This document shows, piece after piece, positions 24,702 through 34,105 of a stretch of DNA of 64,000 nucleotides. The stretch is from Neisseria cinerea (GTDB taxonomy: Bacteria; Pseudomonadota; Gammaproteobacteria; Burkholderiales; Neisseriaceae). Made by a program: the position numbers and the translations under genes. Location of the stretch: positions 310,001 through 374,000 of the forward strand of contig NZ_LS483369.1 in NCBI RefSeq assembly GCF_900475315.1, written 5' to 3'. Each line of letters starts with the position of its first letter. The stretch's first letter is position 1. Under the pieces are notes generated by a model, which was not told where the DNA came from, made no database searches, and worked only from the letters and a program-made list of their open reading frames with translations.

Positions 24702-26936
24702 GTGGGGTGGGGAGACGTGTTCCGTCGTTGGTTTTTGCCGTGTTGGGTCGTCGGCGTGGCAGTTTCGTTCGCACTGCCGGTTGTACCGCATTGGCCGTTT
24801 TGGTTGGCAGCTTTTGCGGTTTTTGCTGTGTCTGCAAGGCGGTTTGGATTTGCCGGTTTGATGTTGTGTGTTTTGGCGGGTGCTGCCTACGGTGTGTTCA
24901 GGACGGAGGCGGCATTGTCTTCCCAATGGCGGGCGGAGGCGGTTTCGGGTGTGCCGTTAACGGTGGAAGTGGCAGATATGCCGAGTTCGGACGGGCGGAG
25001 CGTCCGTTTTGCGGCAAAGGCCGTAGACGGCAAGGGACGGCGGTTCGACTTGTTGCTGTCTGATTATAAGCAACGTGAGTGGACGGTCGGGAGCAAGTGG
25101 CGGATAACGGCGCGCATGCGCCCTGTCGTAGGGGAATTGAACCTTAGGGGGCTGAACCGTGAGGCGTGGGCATTATCCAACGGGATAGGCGGCGTGGGGA
25201 CGGTCGGTGCGGACAGGGTTTTGCTGCATGACGGAAGCGGTTGGGGGATTGCGGTTTGGCGCAGCCGGATCAGCCGCAATTGGCAGCAGGCGGATACGGA
25301 CGGCGGGCTTTCAGACGGCATCGGGCTGATGCGCGCGTTGAGTGTGGGCGAACAGTCGGCATTGCGCCCCGAATTGTGGCAGGCGTTCCGACCGTTGGGG
25401 CTGACTCATCTGGTCAGTATCTCGGGTTTGCACGTTACGATGGTGGCGGTACTGTTTGCGTGGCTGGTCAGGCGGTTGTTTGTTTGTCTGCCGCGCCTTC
25501 CTTCCCGGCCGCGCGTGTGGATTTTGGCAGGCGGTTGTGCCGGTGCGCTGTGTTACGCGCTACTTGCGGGTTTTTCCGTACCGACGCAGCGCAGCGTTTT
25601 GATGTTGGCGGCATTCTCGTGGGCATGGCGTAATGGCAGGCGTTCGGTTTGGGTGGCATGGTGGCAGGCTTTGGGTGCCGTTTTGTTGTTTGACCCTTTA
25701 GCGGTTTTAGGTGTCGGTACCTGGCTGTCTTTCGGTTTGGTCGCAGCTTTGATATGGGCGTGTTCGGGGCGGCTGGGTGAAGGTAGGCGGAAAACCGCCG
25801 TGCGCGGACAGTGGGCGGCTTCGGTGTTGTCGGTGGTTTTGCTGGGCTATCTGTTTGCCTCTCTGCCTTTAATCAGCCCTTTGGTCAATGCGGTGGCGAT
25901 ACTGTGGTTTTCGTGGGTTCTGACGCCGCTGGCATTGCTGGGTTCGGTCGTGCCGTTTGCGCCGCTTCAGCAGGCGGCAGCATTCTTGGCGGAATACACT
26001 TTGCGGTTTTTGGTATGGCTTGCCGGCGTGTCGCCGGAGTTTGCCGTTGCTGCCGCACCTTTGCCGCTGTTGGTTTTGGCATTATGCGCCGCCTTGTTTG
26101 TCCTTTTGCCGCGCGGTTTGGGTTTGCGTCCGTGGTCGGCGGCGGTTCTGGCTGGATTTGTGTTTTACCGTCCTGAGGCGGTACGTGGAAACAGTGCGGA
26201 AGTCATCGTTTGGGATGCGGGTCAGGGTTTGTCGGTGCTGGTACGGACGGCAAATCATCATCTTTTGTTTGACACCGGAACTGCATCGGCGGCGCAGACG
26301 GGGATTGTGCCGAGCCTGAATGCGTCGGGCGTACGGTATTTGGACAGGTTGGTGATTTCCCACCATGACAGCGATCATGATGGCGGTTTGCAGGCGGTGA
26401 GGAATATTCCTGATGGCGGAATGTATGCTGGACAGCCGGAATTTTATGAGGGCGCGCGGGCCTGTACGGAGCAGTATTGGCGGTGGGACGGCGTGGATTT
26501 CGAGTTTTTGGTGCCGTCTGAACGCAATGAGTCGGACGACAACGGGAAAAGCTGTGTACTCCGCGTAACGGCCGGCGGTGCGGCTTTGCTGGTAACCGGC
26601 GATTTGGATACGAAGGGTGAGGAAAGCCTGGTCGGCAAGTATGGCGGCAACCTGTACAGCCAGGTGTTGGTGCTGGGGCATCACGGCAGTAATTCATCAT
26701 CTTCAGGCGTGTTCCTGAATACGGTTGCACCCGAATATGCTGTTTCATCCAGCGGTTATGGCAATGCCTACAAACATCCGACCGAGGCGGTGCAGAACCG
26801 TGTCCGTGCACACGGCATCAAGTTGTTGCGGACGGATTTGTCGGGTGCGCTGGTATTTGGTTTGAGTCAAGATGGTGTGAAGGCAGGTCGTCTCAAAAAT
26901 TATCGGTTTTATTGGCAGAGAAAGCCGTTTGAGTGA
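24702..26936 (+). CDS. comA: DNA-uptake channel ComEC/Rec2 family (neisserial ComA)
   Basis: 744 residues if the GTG at 24702 is used; a GTG at 24717 is equally plausible, and neither has an ideally spaced ribosome site. Plan: N-terminal membrane helices, a DUF4131-like periplasmic OB region (about 60-150), the competence domain with many helices and GLTHLVSISGLHVTMVAVLFAWLV (about 235), and a C-terminal metallo-beta-lactamase-like domain (about 505-744) with VWDAGQGLSVLV, LVISHHDSDHDGGL and VLGHHGSNSSS. It moves single-stranded DNA across the inner membrane during transformation. The gene itself holds an uptake sequence (25310-25321). The neisserial literature calls it comA. Confidence 0.93.
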   Translation: MGWGDVFRRWFLPCWVVGVAVSFALPVVPHWPFWLAAFAVFAVSARRFGFAGLMLCVLAGAAYGVFRTEAALSSQWRAEAVSGVPLTVEVADMPSSDGRSVRFAAKAVDGKGRRFDLLLSDYKQREWTVGSKWRITARMRPVVGELNLRGLNREAWALSNGIGGVGTVGADRVLLHDGSGWGIAVWRSRISRNWQQADTDGGLSDGIGLMRALSVGEQSALRPELWQAFRPLGLTHLVSISGLHVTMVAVLFAWLVRRLFVCLPRLPSRPRVWILAGGCAGALCYALLAGFSVPTQRSVLMLAAFSWAWRNGRRSVWVAWWQALGAVLLFDPLAVLGVGTWLSFGLVAALIWACSGRLGEGRRKTAVRGQWAASVLSVVLLGYLFASLPLISPLVNAVAILWFSWVLTPLALLGSVVPFAPLQQAAAFLAEYTLRFLVWLAGVSPEFAVAAAPLPLLVLALCAALFVLLPRGLGLRPWSAAVLAGFVFYRPEAVRGNSAEVIVWDAGQGLSVLVRTANHHLLFDTGTASAAQTGIVPSLNASGVRYLDRLVISHHDSDHDGGLQAVRNIPDGGMYAGQPEFYEGARACTEQYWRWDGVDFEFLVPSERNESDDNGKSCVLRVTAGGAALLVTGDLDTKGEESLVGKYGGNLYSQVLVLGHHGSNSSSSGVFLNTVAPEYAVSSSGYGNAYKHPTEAVQNRVRAHGIKLLRTDLSGALVFGLSQDGVKAGRLKNYRFYWQRKPFE

Positions 26937-26957
26937 ATGACGGTTTGGGCTGAAACG

Positions 26958-26994
26958 GAAAATGCCGTCTGAAAGGGTTTCAGACGGCATCCGG
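26958..26994. terminator. Uptake-sequence terminator between comA and comL
   Basis: 26962-26973 and 26979-26990 form a 12-bp stem with a five-base loop between the convergent genes comA and comL. Confidence 0.85.
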
Positions 26995-27008
26995 ACATCG
27001 GTGCGGAA

Positions 27009-27812
27009 TCAGTGCCAGTAACGCCACCAGGGCATATCGTCAGACCGCCACGGCTGCTTTAAGAACGGGCTTTTCGGAAAGTTGGTTTCCAAAACGCGGT
27101 GTGTGTCGGCAGCAAGCTGGGGCTTGTCCAACTTCTTGTAGGCAAGTTCCAATATGGCCAGTGATTCTTCGACATAGCGTGTATTTTGATAGCTGCCGAT
27201 GATTTTTTGGGCGCGGTTGGCGGCGGCGATATATGCGCCGCGTTTCATGTAGTAACGCGCTACCGACATTTCATTGCCGCCCAAAGCATCGACCAGTTTG
27301 ATCATGCGTGCGGTCGCATCGGCGGCGTATTTGCTGTTGGGGAAGCGTTGGACGAGTTCCGCAAAGGCCTGATACGCTTCGCGGTTGGCTTTTGGGTCGC
27401 GGTCGGACCAGTCTTGCGAGGCTAGCTTGTTCAAGAAAGACTGATCTTCGTTGAACAGTACCAAACCGCGCAGGTATAGCGCGTAGTCCATATTCGGGTG
27501 TTGAGGGTGAAGGCGGCGGAAGCGGTCAATGGCGGCCAGCGCCTTATCCTTCTCATCATCTTTATAGTAAGCGTATGCCGTATCCAGTTGGGATTGCTGG
27601 GCATGGCGGCTGGTAGGGAAGCGCGATTCCAAGATTTCGTATAATTTGACAGCTCGCGTATAATTGCTGCTGTTCAGCTCGTCCTGGGCTTCGGCATAGA
27701 GTTTTTCCACACTCCAGTCTTGGGTAATCTGGGCATCTTTATCTACCGTACCTTTGGTGGCACAGGCACTCAGTGCCAAACCTAATGAAACCGTTAAAAG
27801 AATTTTTTTCAT
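27009..27812 (-). CDS. comL: Outer-membrane assembly lipoprotein BamD (ComL)
   Basis: 267 residues. The signal peptide ends LALSAC with Cys-17 lipidated, and five TPR-like helical pairs follow (VEKLYAEAQDELNSSNYTRAVKLYEILESRFP, then QSQLDTAYAYYKDDEKDKALAAIDRFRRLHP and so on). BamD is the essential non-barrel component of the BAM complex; in Neisseria it was first named ComL for a competence phenotype. A good ribosome site (AAGGAAG) lies eight bases before ATG. Its start codon overlaps that of the divergent rluD by two bases, so the ribosome site of comL is inside the rluD coding sequence. Confidence 0.95.
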   Translation of the reverse strand: MKKILLTVSLGLALSACATKGTVDKDAQITQDWSVEKLYAEAQDELNSSNYTRAVKLYEILESRFPTSRHAQQSQLDTAYAYYKDDEKDKALAAIDRFRRLHPQHPNMDYALYLRGLVLFNEDQSFLNKLASQDWSDRDPKANREAYQAFAELVQRFPNSKYAADATARMIKLVDALGGNEMSVARYYMKRGAYIAAANRAQKIIGSYQNTRYVEESLAILELAYKKLDKPQLAADTHRVLETNFPKSPFLKQPWRSDDMPWWRYWH

Positions 27813-28935
27813 GCAGAATACTTCCTTTGATAATGAATCCGATTATAGCGATGATTCAGACTTTGTGTCAGCCCCGGAAACCGAAAACTGTATTTATCTG
27901 ACTGTTCCGCTCGAGCTTGCCGGCGGGCGGTTGGATGCGGTATTGGCAAAACTTCTGCCAGACTATTCGCGCAGCCGGTTGACATCATGGATTAGAGAAG
28001 GCGCGGTTATTGTAAACGATAAACCTTCGCAACCCAAAGACAAAATGATAGGCGGTGAGCAAATCCGTGTAACCGTCCGTCCGAGTGAGGAAAATCTGGC
28101 GTTTGTTCCAGAGCCTATGGCTTTGGACATCGTCTACGAAGACGATACCGTCATCGTCGTCAACAAACCGGCCGGACTGGTCGTCCATCCGGCCGCAGGA
28201 AACTGGAGCGGTACCCTGCTCAACGGCCTGTTGGCGCACTGTCCCGAATTGAGCCAAGTACCGCGCGCGGGCATCGTACACCGTTTGGACAAAGAAACCA
28301 GCGGTCTGATGGTGGTCGCCAAAACCCTGCCGGCGCAAAATTCCCTTGTGCAACAGCTTCAAGAGCGCACGGTCAAACGCATTTACCGCGCCGTCGCCAA
28401 CGGTATCGTTCCCTTTGACGGTAAAATCGAAACCCAAATCGGACGCGATCCGCACAACCGTCTGAAAATGGCAGTCGTCAAATTCGGCGGCAAACCAGCC
28501 GTTACCCACGTCAAAGTGTTGGAACGCTATCTTGCTCACAGTTATATCGAATGCTCGCTCGAGACAGGCAGGACGCACCAAATCCGCGTCCATATGCGCG
28601 AGGCCAACCATCCGCTTGCCGCCGACCCGGTTTACGGCAACCTGCGCCATCCGTGCGGCGACACGGTGAAAGAAGCAGTTAAAAGTCTGGGCGCGCGTCA
28701 GGCATTGCACGCCTACCGCTTGAGTTTCGTCCATCCGAAAACCGGCGAAACCGTTTCCTTCGAAGCCCCGATTCCCGACGATATGTATCACCTGCTGTCC
28801 GTATTGCGCCTCGAAGCCGGTTTGGATTCCTCCTTGGACAATGAAGAAGAATGGCAGGACAAACTCGGCGCGGATGACGACGATGATTGGAACGAAGACG
28901 ACTATGATGTCGAAGTGGTTTATGTAAGGGAGTGA
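27811..28935 (+). CDS. rluD: Large-subunit rRNA pseudouridine synthase RluD
   Basis: 374 residues from ATG 27811. Upstream in-frame codons lie inside comL and are rejected; no later Met precedes the S4 domain. Forms pseudouridines in helix 69 of 23S rRNA. Seen: an acidic N-terminal tail (about 1-25), an S4 RNA-binding domain (GGRLDAVLAKLLPDYSRSRL), catalytic-domain motif AGIVHRLDKETSGLMVVAKT with the catalytic Asp, and LETGRTHQIRVHM. An acidic C-terminal tail (DDDDDWNEDDYD) is unusual in length. The start has only a weak A-rich ribosome site. The overlapping divergent start with comL is conserved-looking and leaves no room for a separate promoter. Confidence 0.93.
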   Translation: MQNTSFDNESDYSDDSDFVSAPETENCIYLTVPLELAGGRLDAVLAKLLPDYSRSRLTSWIREGAVIVNDKPSQPKDKMIGGEQIRVTVRPSEENLAFVPEPMALDIVYEDDTVIVVNKPAGLVVHPAAGNWSGTLLNGLLAHCPELSQVPRAGIVHRLDKETSGLMVVAKTLPAQNSLVQQLQERTVKRIYRAVANGIVPFDGKIETQIGRDPHNRLKMAVVKFGGKPAVTHVKVLERYLAHSYIECSLETGRTHQIRVHMREANHPLAADPVYGNLRHPCGDTVKEAVKSLGARQALHAYRLSFVHPKTGETVSFEAPIPDDMYHLLSVLRLEAGLDSSLDNEEEWQDKLGADDDDDWNEDDYDVEVVYVRE

Positions 28936-29011
28936 GGCGGCTTGAAAGGCGGGGCGAACGCAGGCAGCCGAATCGGAGCAGCCGGGCAATCGTCCCCGCC
29001 GATTTCAAACA

Positions 29012-29075
29012 AAGGCCGTCTGAAGGGGCCGGGCAGAAACCGCCGGTTTCGTTTGCCCCGTTCAGACGGCATTAT
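29012..29075. terminator. Mixed-dialect uptake-sequence hairpin
   Basis: AGGCCGTCTGAA (29014-29025) and TTCAGACGGCAT (29062-29073), the ends of an inverted repeat with an inner GGGGC/GCCCC stem. One arm is the AG dialect, the other AT. It lies between convergent rluD and the symporter. Confidence 0.6.
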
Positions 29076-29087
29076 GATGAAAGGCGT

Positions 29088-30083
<996 letters not shown>

Positions 30084-30116
30084 TTAACCTTAATTTGCAA
30101 AATAACCGTGCCTAAA

Positions 30117-30158
30117 CAATGCCGTCTGAAAGTGGAGATTAGTTTTCAGACGGCATCG
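30117..30158 (-). terminator. Uptake-sequence hairpin upstream of the symporter gene
   Basis: ATGCCGTCTGAA (30119-30130) and complement (30145-30156) with a 14-base loop. It lies 5' of the minus-strand symporter gene and after no plus-strand gene, so it may be a relic of a lost neighbour or just an uptake signal. Confidence 0.5.
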
Positions 30159-30290
30159 CCCGAGAGGTGTCGGAAACGGACTGCATCCAGTTGAAACCCG
30201 TCTGTTTATAGCGATAGAATCTAATCGGAGGGTAGTCTCGTTCGGGCAACACGCAGTGCGGTGCTTGATGTGCCATCCCCTGTTGAAACA

Positions 30291-30397
30291 TATAGTGGAT
30301 TAAATTTAAATCAGGACAAGGCGACGAAGCCGTAGACAGTACAAATAGTACGGCAAGGCGAGGCAACGCCGTACTGGTTTAAATTTAATCCACTATA
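30291..30397. repeat. Correia repeat enclosed element (short, ~107 bp form)
   Basis: The element runs from TATAGTGGATTAAATTTAAA to the mirror-image end (GTTTAAATTTAATCCACTATA is its last 21 bases, partly shown). Inside is the typical core AGGACAAGGCGACGAAGCCG, ACAGTACAAATAGTACGGC and CGAGGCAACGCCGTACTGG. The full-length Correia element is about 154 bp and holds an IHF site; this copy lacks that central part, matching the shorter class. The TA dinucleotide repeats at the ends are consistent with a TA target duplication. Such elements can supply promoters and RNase III processing sites. Confidence 0.93.
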
Positions 30398-30427
30398 TAA
30401 AGCTCGGAGAAGGTATATAAGGGCATC

Positions 30428-30505
30428 ATTCCTGCACCGGCAAGAATCCGAACCTGAACGTTTGAAAACAATCCCGAATCTCCGAATTCCCGCCTGTGCG
30501 GGAAT
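30428..30505. repeat. Neisserial intergenic mosaic element bounded by dRS3
   Basis: ATTCCCGCCTGTGCGGGAAT (30486-30505) is an exact dRS3 (ATTCCC-N8-GGGAAT). A degenerate copy lies at 30428-30447 (ATTCCTGCACCGGCAAGAAT). The ~38 bases between the two fit the RS-type spacer of a NIME. dRS3 is also a target for filamentous-phage integration in Neisseria. Confidence 0.8.
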
Positions 30506-30581
30506 GACGAAAAAACAAGCATCCATTTGCCCCGAAGGCAGTTAATCAACCCTTTCCGCCACACACCTATTCCAATATCCA

Positions 30582-31361
30582 ATGAAAACCATCACAGAAA
30601 CTCTAAACCTCGTCCCGCAGGACAAAGATTTCCTGATTGCCGACTGGCCTGCGCCCGCCAACGTTAAAACCCTGATTACCACACGCAACGGCGGCGTGAG
30701 CCAAGGTGTGTATCAAAGTTTGAACCTCGGTTCGCACGTCGGCGATAATCCCGATGCTGTGCGCCGCAACCGTAAAATCGTGCAGGAACAGGTCGGGCTG
30801 CCCGTCGCCTACCTCAATCAAATTCACAGCACCATTGTCGTCAATGCTGTCGAAGCGTTAGGCAACACGCCCGACGCAGACGCTTCGGTGGACAATACGG
30901 GAAAAGCCGCCTGTGCCGCGATGACTGCAGATTGCCTGTCTGTCTTGTTCTGTGATAAAGCCGGTACGGTCGTCGCTGCCGCACACGCCGGCTGGCGCGG
31001 TTTGGCGGGCGGCGTATTGCAAAACACCCTAGCCGCGATGAATGTCGCACCCGTCGAAATCATGGCATATCTCGGCCCTGCCATTGGCGCGGACGCGTTT
31101 GAAGTCGGACAAGACGTGTTCGACGCATTTTGCGCGCCCATGCCCGAAGCCGCGGATGCATTCGAAGACATCGGCGGCGGTAAGTATCTTGCCGACATCT
31201 ACGCGTTGGCGCGTTTGGTTCTGCGCCGCGAAGGGGTGGACATGATTTACGGCGGCACGCATTGTACCGTCTTGGAACGCGACACTTTCTTCTCCTACCG
31301 CCGTGACGGGATGACGGGGCGCATGGCGAGCCTGATTTGGCTGGATAGGAATGCCGTCTGA
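30582..31361 (+). CDS. pgeF: Peptidoglycan editing factor / multicopper-type nucleoside phosphorylase (PgeF, YfiH)
   Basis: 259 residues. Laccase-fold family (YfiH/LACC1) with reported polyphenol-oxidase, purine-nucleoside-cleaving and peptidoglycan-editing activities. Seen: LITTRNGGVSQGVYQSLNLG, LNQIHS-TIVV, CAAMTADCLSVLF with a metal Cys, AAHAGWRGLAGGV with the metal His, and GPAIGADAFEVGQDV. The stop codon lies inside an uptake sequence (31351-31362). It is 51 bases before lptE. The start has only a weak ribosome site. A Correia element and a NIME occupy the region upstream. Confidence 0.93.
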   Translation: MKTITETLNLVPQDKDFLIADWPAPANVKTLITTRNGGVSQGVYQSLNLGSHVGDNPDAVRRNRKIVQEQVGLPVAYLNQIHSTIVVNAVEALGNTPDADASVDNTGKAACAAMTADCLSVLFCDKAGTVVAAAHAGWRGLAGGVLQNTLAAMNVAPVEIMAYLGPAIGADAFEVGQDVFDAFCAPMPEAADAFEDIGGGKYLADIYALARLVLRREGVDMIYGGTHCTVLERDTFFSYRRDGMTGRMASLIWLDRNAV

Positions 31362-31412
31362 AAATACCGCTGATATAATCTACCGACTTTGTGCTTTTGA
31401 GAAAGGCAAAAT

Positions 31413-31892
31413 ATGAACAAAATATTGCTTACCGCCGCGGTGCTGATGTTGGGCGCATGCGGTTTCCATTTGAAAGGGCAGAGCGGCGCTTTGCATACGC
31501 CCGCTTATAAAAACTGGCACATTGAAGGCGGTCAGGCATTGCAGTTTCCTTTGGAAACCGCGCTTCATCAGGTCTCGGTCCGTGTTACGGATACCGGCGG
31601 CGCACCGATGACCCTGCGTATCAACAATATTTCCCAGCGCAAGGAGACCTATACCATCACCCGTGCGGCGGCGATTAACGAATATCTCTTGGTGCTGACG
31701 GTTGAAGCACAGGTGCTGAAACACGGCGAATCTGTGGGCAGACCGATGACTGTTTCCGTCCGCCGTATTTTGGATTATGCGGACAATGAGATTTTGGGCA
31801 AACAGGAAGAAGAAGAAACCCTGTGGGCAGAAATGCGGCAGGATGCCGCCGAACAAATTGTCCGCCGCCTGACCTTCCTAAAGGCAGAATAA
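31413..31892 (+). CDS. lptE: LPS-assembly lipoprotein LptE
   Basis: 159 residues. Signal peptide with lipobox MLGAC (Cys-16) followed by GFHLKG, the usual LptE opening. The rest is the expected alpha/beta sandwich that plugs the LptD barrel in the outer membrane and helps insert lipo-oligosaccharide. Segment RKETYTITRAAAINEYLLVLTVEAQVL and the charged end QEEEETLWAEMRQDAAEQIVRRLTFL fit. One base separates its stop from the holA GTG, so the two are coupled. Confidence 0.92.
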   Translation: MNKILLTAAVLMLGACGFHLKGQSGALHTPAYKNWHIEGGQALQFPLETALHQVSVRVTDTGGAPMTLRINNISQRKETYTITRAAAINEYLLVLTVEAQVLKHGESVGRPMTVSVRRILDYADNEILGKQEEEETLWAEMRQDAAEQIVRRLTFLKAE

Positions 31893-31893
31893 A

Positions 31894-32892
31894 GTGGCGG
31901 CATATACCGGGCATATCGATGAGGACGCACCTTTAAAACCGCTGTACGTCATTCATGGCGAGGAAGAGCTGCTGCGTATCGAGGCATTGGATGCATTGAG
32001 GGCGGCGGCAAAGAAACAAGGTTACCTCAATCGGGAAGTTTATACGGCAGACAATGCCTTCGATTGGAACGAGCTGCTGCATTCGGCAGGCGGAGCAGGT
32101 CTGTTTGCCGACTTGAAACTGTTGGAACTGCATATCCCTAACGGCAAGCCCGGCAAAGCCGGTGGCGAGGCACTGCAAACTTTCGCCGTCCGCCTGCCGG
32201 AAGATACGATAACGGTGGTTTTACTGCCGAAACTGGAAAAAAACCAGCTTCAATCCAAATGGTTTGCCGCATTGGCAGCCAAGGGGGAGGTGTGGGAAGC
32301 CAAGCCGGTCGGCGCGGCGGCTTTACCGCAATGGATACGCGGCCGATTGGGAAAAATCGGTCTGTTTATCGAAGCCGACGCATTGGCACTGTTTGCGGAA
32401 CGGGTGGAAGGCAACCTGCTGGCGGCACGTCAGGAAATCGACAAGCTCGGGCTGCTGTATCCGAAAGGGCATACCGTCAATATCGATGAGGCGCAAACCG
32501 CCGTTGCCAATGTTGCCCGCTTTGACGTTTTTCAGCTTGCCGGCGCATGGATGAAGGGTGATGTGCCGCGCGTATGCAGGTTGTTGGACGGATTGCAGGA
32601 GGAAGGCGAAGAACCGGTACTGTTGCTGTGGGCGGTAGCCGAAGACATCAGGACGCTGATCCGTCTGGCTGCTTCCTTAAAACAGGGGCAGAGTGTCCAA
32701 TCCGTACGCAACAGTCTCAGACTTTGGGGTGAAAAGCAGACGCTCGCTCCGATTGCGGTTAAACGGATTTCCATCTCCCGCCTGCTTGATGCGCTTAAAA
32801 CCTGTGCCAAAATCGACAGGATTATCAAAGGTGCAGAAGAGGGCGATTCATGGGCGGCGTTCAGACAACTCGTCATTTCACTGGCAGAATAA
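31894..32892 (+). CDS. holA: DNA polymerase III delta subunit
   Basis: 332 residues starting at GTG (31894), one base after the lptE stop; the start MAAYTGHIDEDAPLKPLYVIHGEEELLRIEAL places the conserved motif at the expected distance. The delta subunit opens the beta clamp within the clamp loader. Seen: VIHGEEELL, the beta-binding LKLLELHIP near residue 70, LPKLEKNQLQSKWF, and FDVFQLAGAWMKGD in domain III. The lptE-holA pairing is the common proteobacterial one. Confidence 0.93.
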   Translation: MAAYTGHIDEDAPLKPLYVIHGEEELLRIEALDALRAAAKKQGYLNREVYTADNAFDWNELLHSAGGAGLFADLKLLELHIPNGKPGKAGGEALQTFAVRLPEDTITVVLLPKLEKNQLQSKWFAALAAKGEVWEAKPVGAAALPQWIRGRLGKIGLFIEADALALFAERVEGNLLAARQEIDKLGLLYPKGHTVNIDEAQTAVANVARFDVFQLAGAWMKGDVPRVCRLLDGLQEEGEEPVLLLWAVAEDIRTLIRLAASLKQGQSVQSVRNSLRLWGEKQTLAPIAVKRISISRLLDALKTCAKIDRIIKGAEEGDSWAAFRQLVISLAE

Positions 32893-33012
32893 AGCGGCAA
32901 TCCCTAAAATCCGAAAATACTGTAAAATACCGTTAATCCTGAAAAGTATTCACCAATCCGTCTGAAAACATTTCAGACGGCACGACCACCTCAATAAAGG
33001 AACATCAACCCT

Positions 33013-33432
33013 ATGGACAATAAGACCAAACTGCGCTTGGGCGGCCTGATTTTACTGACTACCGCCGTTTTAAGCCTCATTATCGTATTGATTGTCGATT
33101 CCTGGCCGCTTGCCATCCTGCTTGCCGCCATCATCGTCGCTGCCGCCGCGGGCGGTTTTGTTTGGACCAGCCGCCGTCAGCAGCGTCTGTTTATCGAACG
33201 TCTGAAAAAATTCGACATTGATCCGGAAAAAGGCAAAGTCAATGAGGCCAACCTGCGCCGTATGTATCATAGCGGCGGACAATACCAGAAGGATGCCGTT
33301 ACTTTAATCTGCCTGTCGCAAAAATGTTCGGTTGACGAGGCGCATGCCATGTTCAAAAAACGTCCGTCCCGTCAGGAAATCAACCAAATGGCGGCAAAAC
33401 AGTCGCGCGGTCAGAAACGTCCGCACCGTTAA
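33013..33432 (+). CDS. Two-helix membrane protein of unknown function
   Basis: 139 residues: two membrane helices close together (about 8-28 and 31-50), then a basic soluble region (FIERLKKFDIDPEKGKVNEANLRRMYHSGGQ and VTLICLSQKCSVDEAHAMFKKRPSRQE). The last 80 residues probably lie in the cytoplasm. Codon use matches its neighbours. A short inverted repeat of the uptake core lies 30 bases upstream. No recognised domain. Confidence 0.8.
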   Translation: MDNKTKLRLGGLILLTTAVLSLIIVLIVDSWPLAILLAAIIVAAAAGGFVWTSRRQQRLFIERLKKFDIDPEKGKVNEANLRRMYHSGGQYQKDAVTLICLSQKCSVDEAHAMFKKRPSRQEINQMAAKQSRGQKRPHR

Positions 33433-33452
33433 CCGCCCTAGGCATATCTGCA

Positions 33453-33493
33453 TGAATGCCGTCTGAAACCCGCCGGTGTTTCAGACGGCATAT
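33453..33493 (+). terminator. Uptake-sequence hairpin before the RDD gene
   Basis: 33456-33467 pairs with 33480-33491; ends transcription of the upstream membrane-protein gene. Confidence 0.75.
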
Positions 33494-33506
33494 CCCGACT
33501 GAAAAG

Positions 33507-34022
33507 ATGATGACACTGAAAACCGCCCCGCTCAAACGCCGCTTTGCCGCCATGCTGTATGAGATGCTGCTGGTCGGTGCGGCAACCTGTCTGGCAGCAT
33601 TGCTTGCCGGTATTGCCGCCATTTTTCTGAATCCCGTTTCTATCGCGTTTTCTGCATTGGTAACAAGTATCCTGATAATGGGATCATGGTGGCTTTATTT
33701 CCGTGCCAACTGGCACGGGCAGGGACAGACCTTGGCGATGAGGACATGGAAGATAGGCTTGTGCGATATTAACGGTATGCAGCCGTCTCTGCACTTGCTC
33801 CGCCTGCGTTTTATTTGGGCATGCATATTTATCGTATTCATCCCTATGTTAGCCTATGCCGGATTACGCCACCTGCTCGGTATTTCACCCAAGGATGCAT
33901 TCGGTGCGGCATTGATTTGGCTGATTTTACCGTGGGGGTTCGCACTGCTGAATCCAGACCGGCAGTTTCTGTATGATTTTCTTGCAGGAACAAGATTGGT
34001 GGAGGTTAAAGGAAAGTCTTAA
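33507..34022 (+). CDS. RDD-family inner-membrane protein
   Basis: 171 residues from ATG 33507 (an adjacent ATG at 33510 is equally possible); the longer frame starting with MPSE is an artefact of the uptake sequence. RDD proteins have three or four helices and a conserved Arg-Asp-Asp pattern; here KRRFAAMLYEMLL takes the place of the opening motif and the ending GFALLNPDRQFLYDFLAGTRLV is typical. Some family members are ion exchangers, but the role in Neisseria is unknown. Confidence 0.85.
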   Translation: MMTLKTAPLKRRFAAMLYEMLLVGAATCLAALLAGIAAIFLNPVSIAFSALVTSILIMGSWWLYFRANWHGQGQTLAMRTWKIGLCDINGMQPSLHLLRLRFIWACIFIVFIPMLAYAGLRHLLGISPKDAFGAALIWLILPWGFALLNPDRQFLYDFLAGTRLVEVKGKS

Positions 34023-34052
34023 GCCTTTATACCGCAAAGGTTTCAAACTGAA

Positions 34053-34088
34053 AAAATGCCGTCTGAAAGGGCTTTCAGACGGCATTTG
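34053..34088. terminator. Uptake-sequence terminator between the RDD gene and yicC
   Basis: 34056-34067 and 34074-34085, A-run before and TTT after; shared by convergent genes. Confidence 0.85.
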
Positions 34089-34105
34089 GTTATTGGGGAA
34101 ACCGA

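Noticed and set aside
30145..30290. Small gene between the uptake-sequence hairpin and the Correia element
   Set aside because: The minus-strand frame over this stretch starts in the repeat and lacks a ribosome site and codon support.
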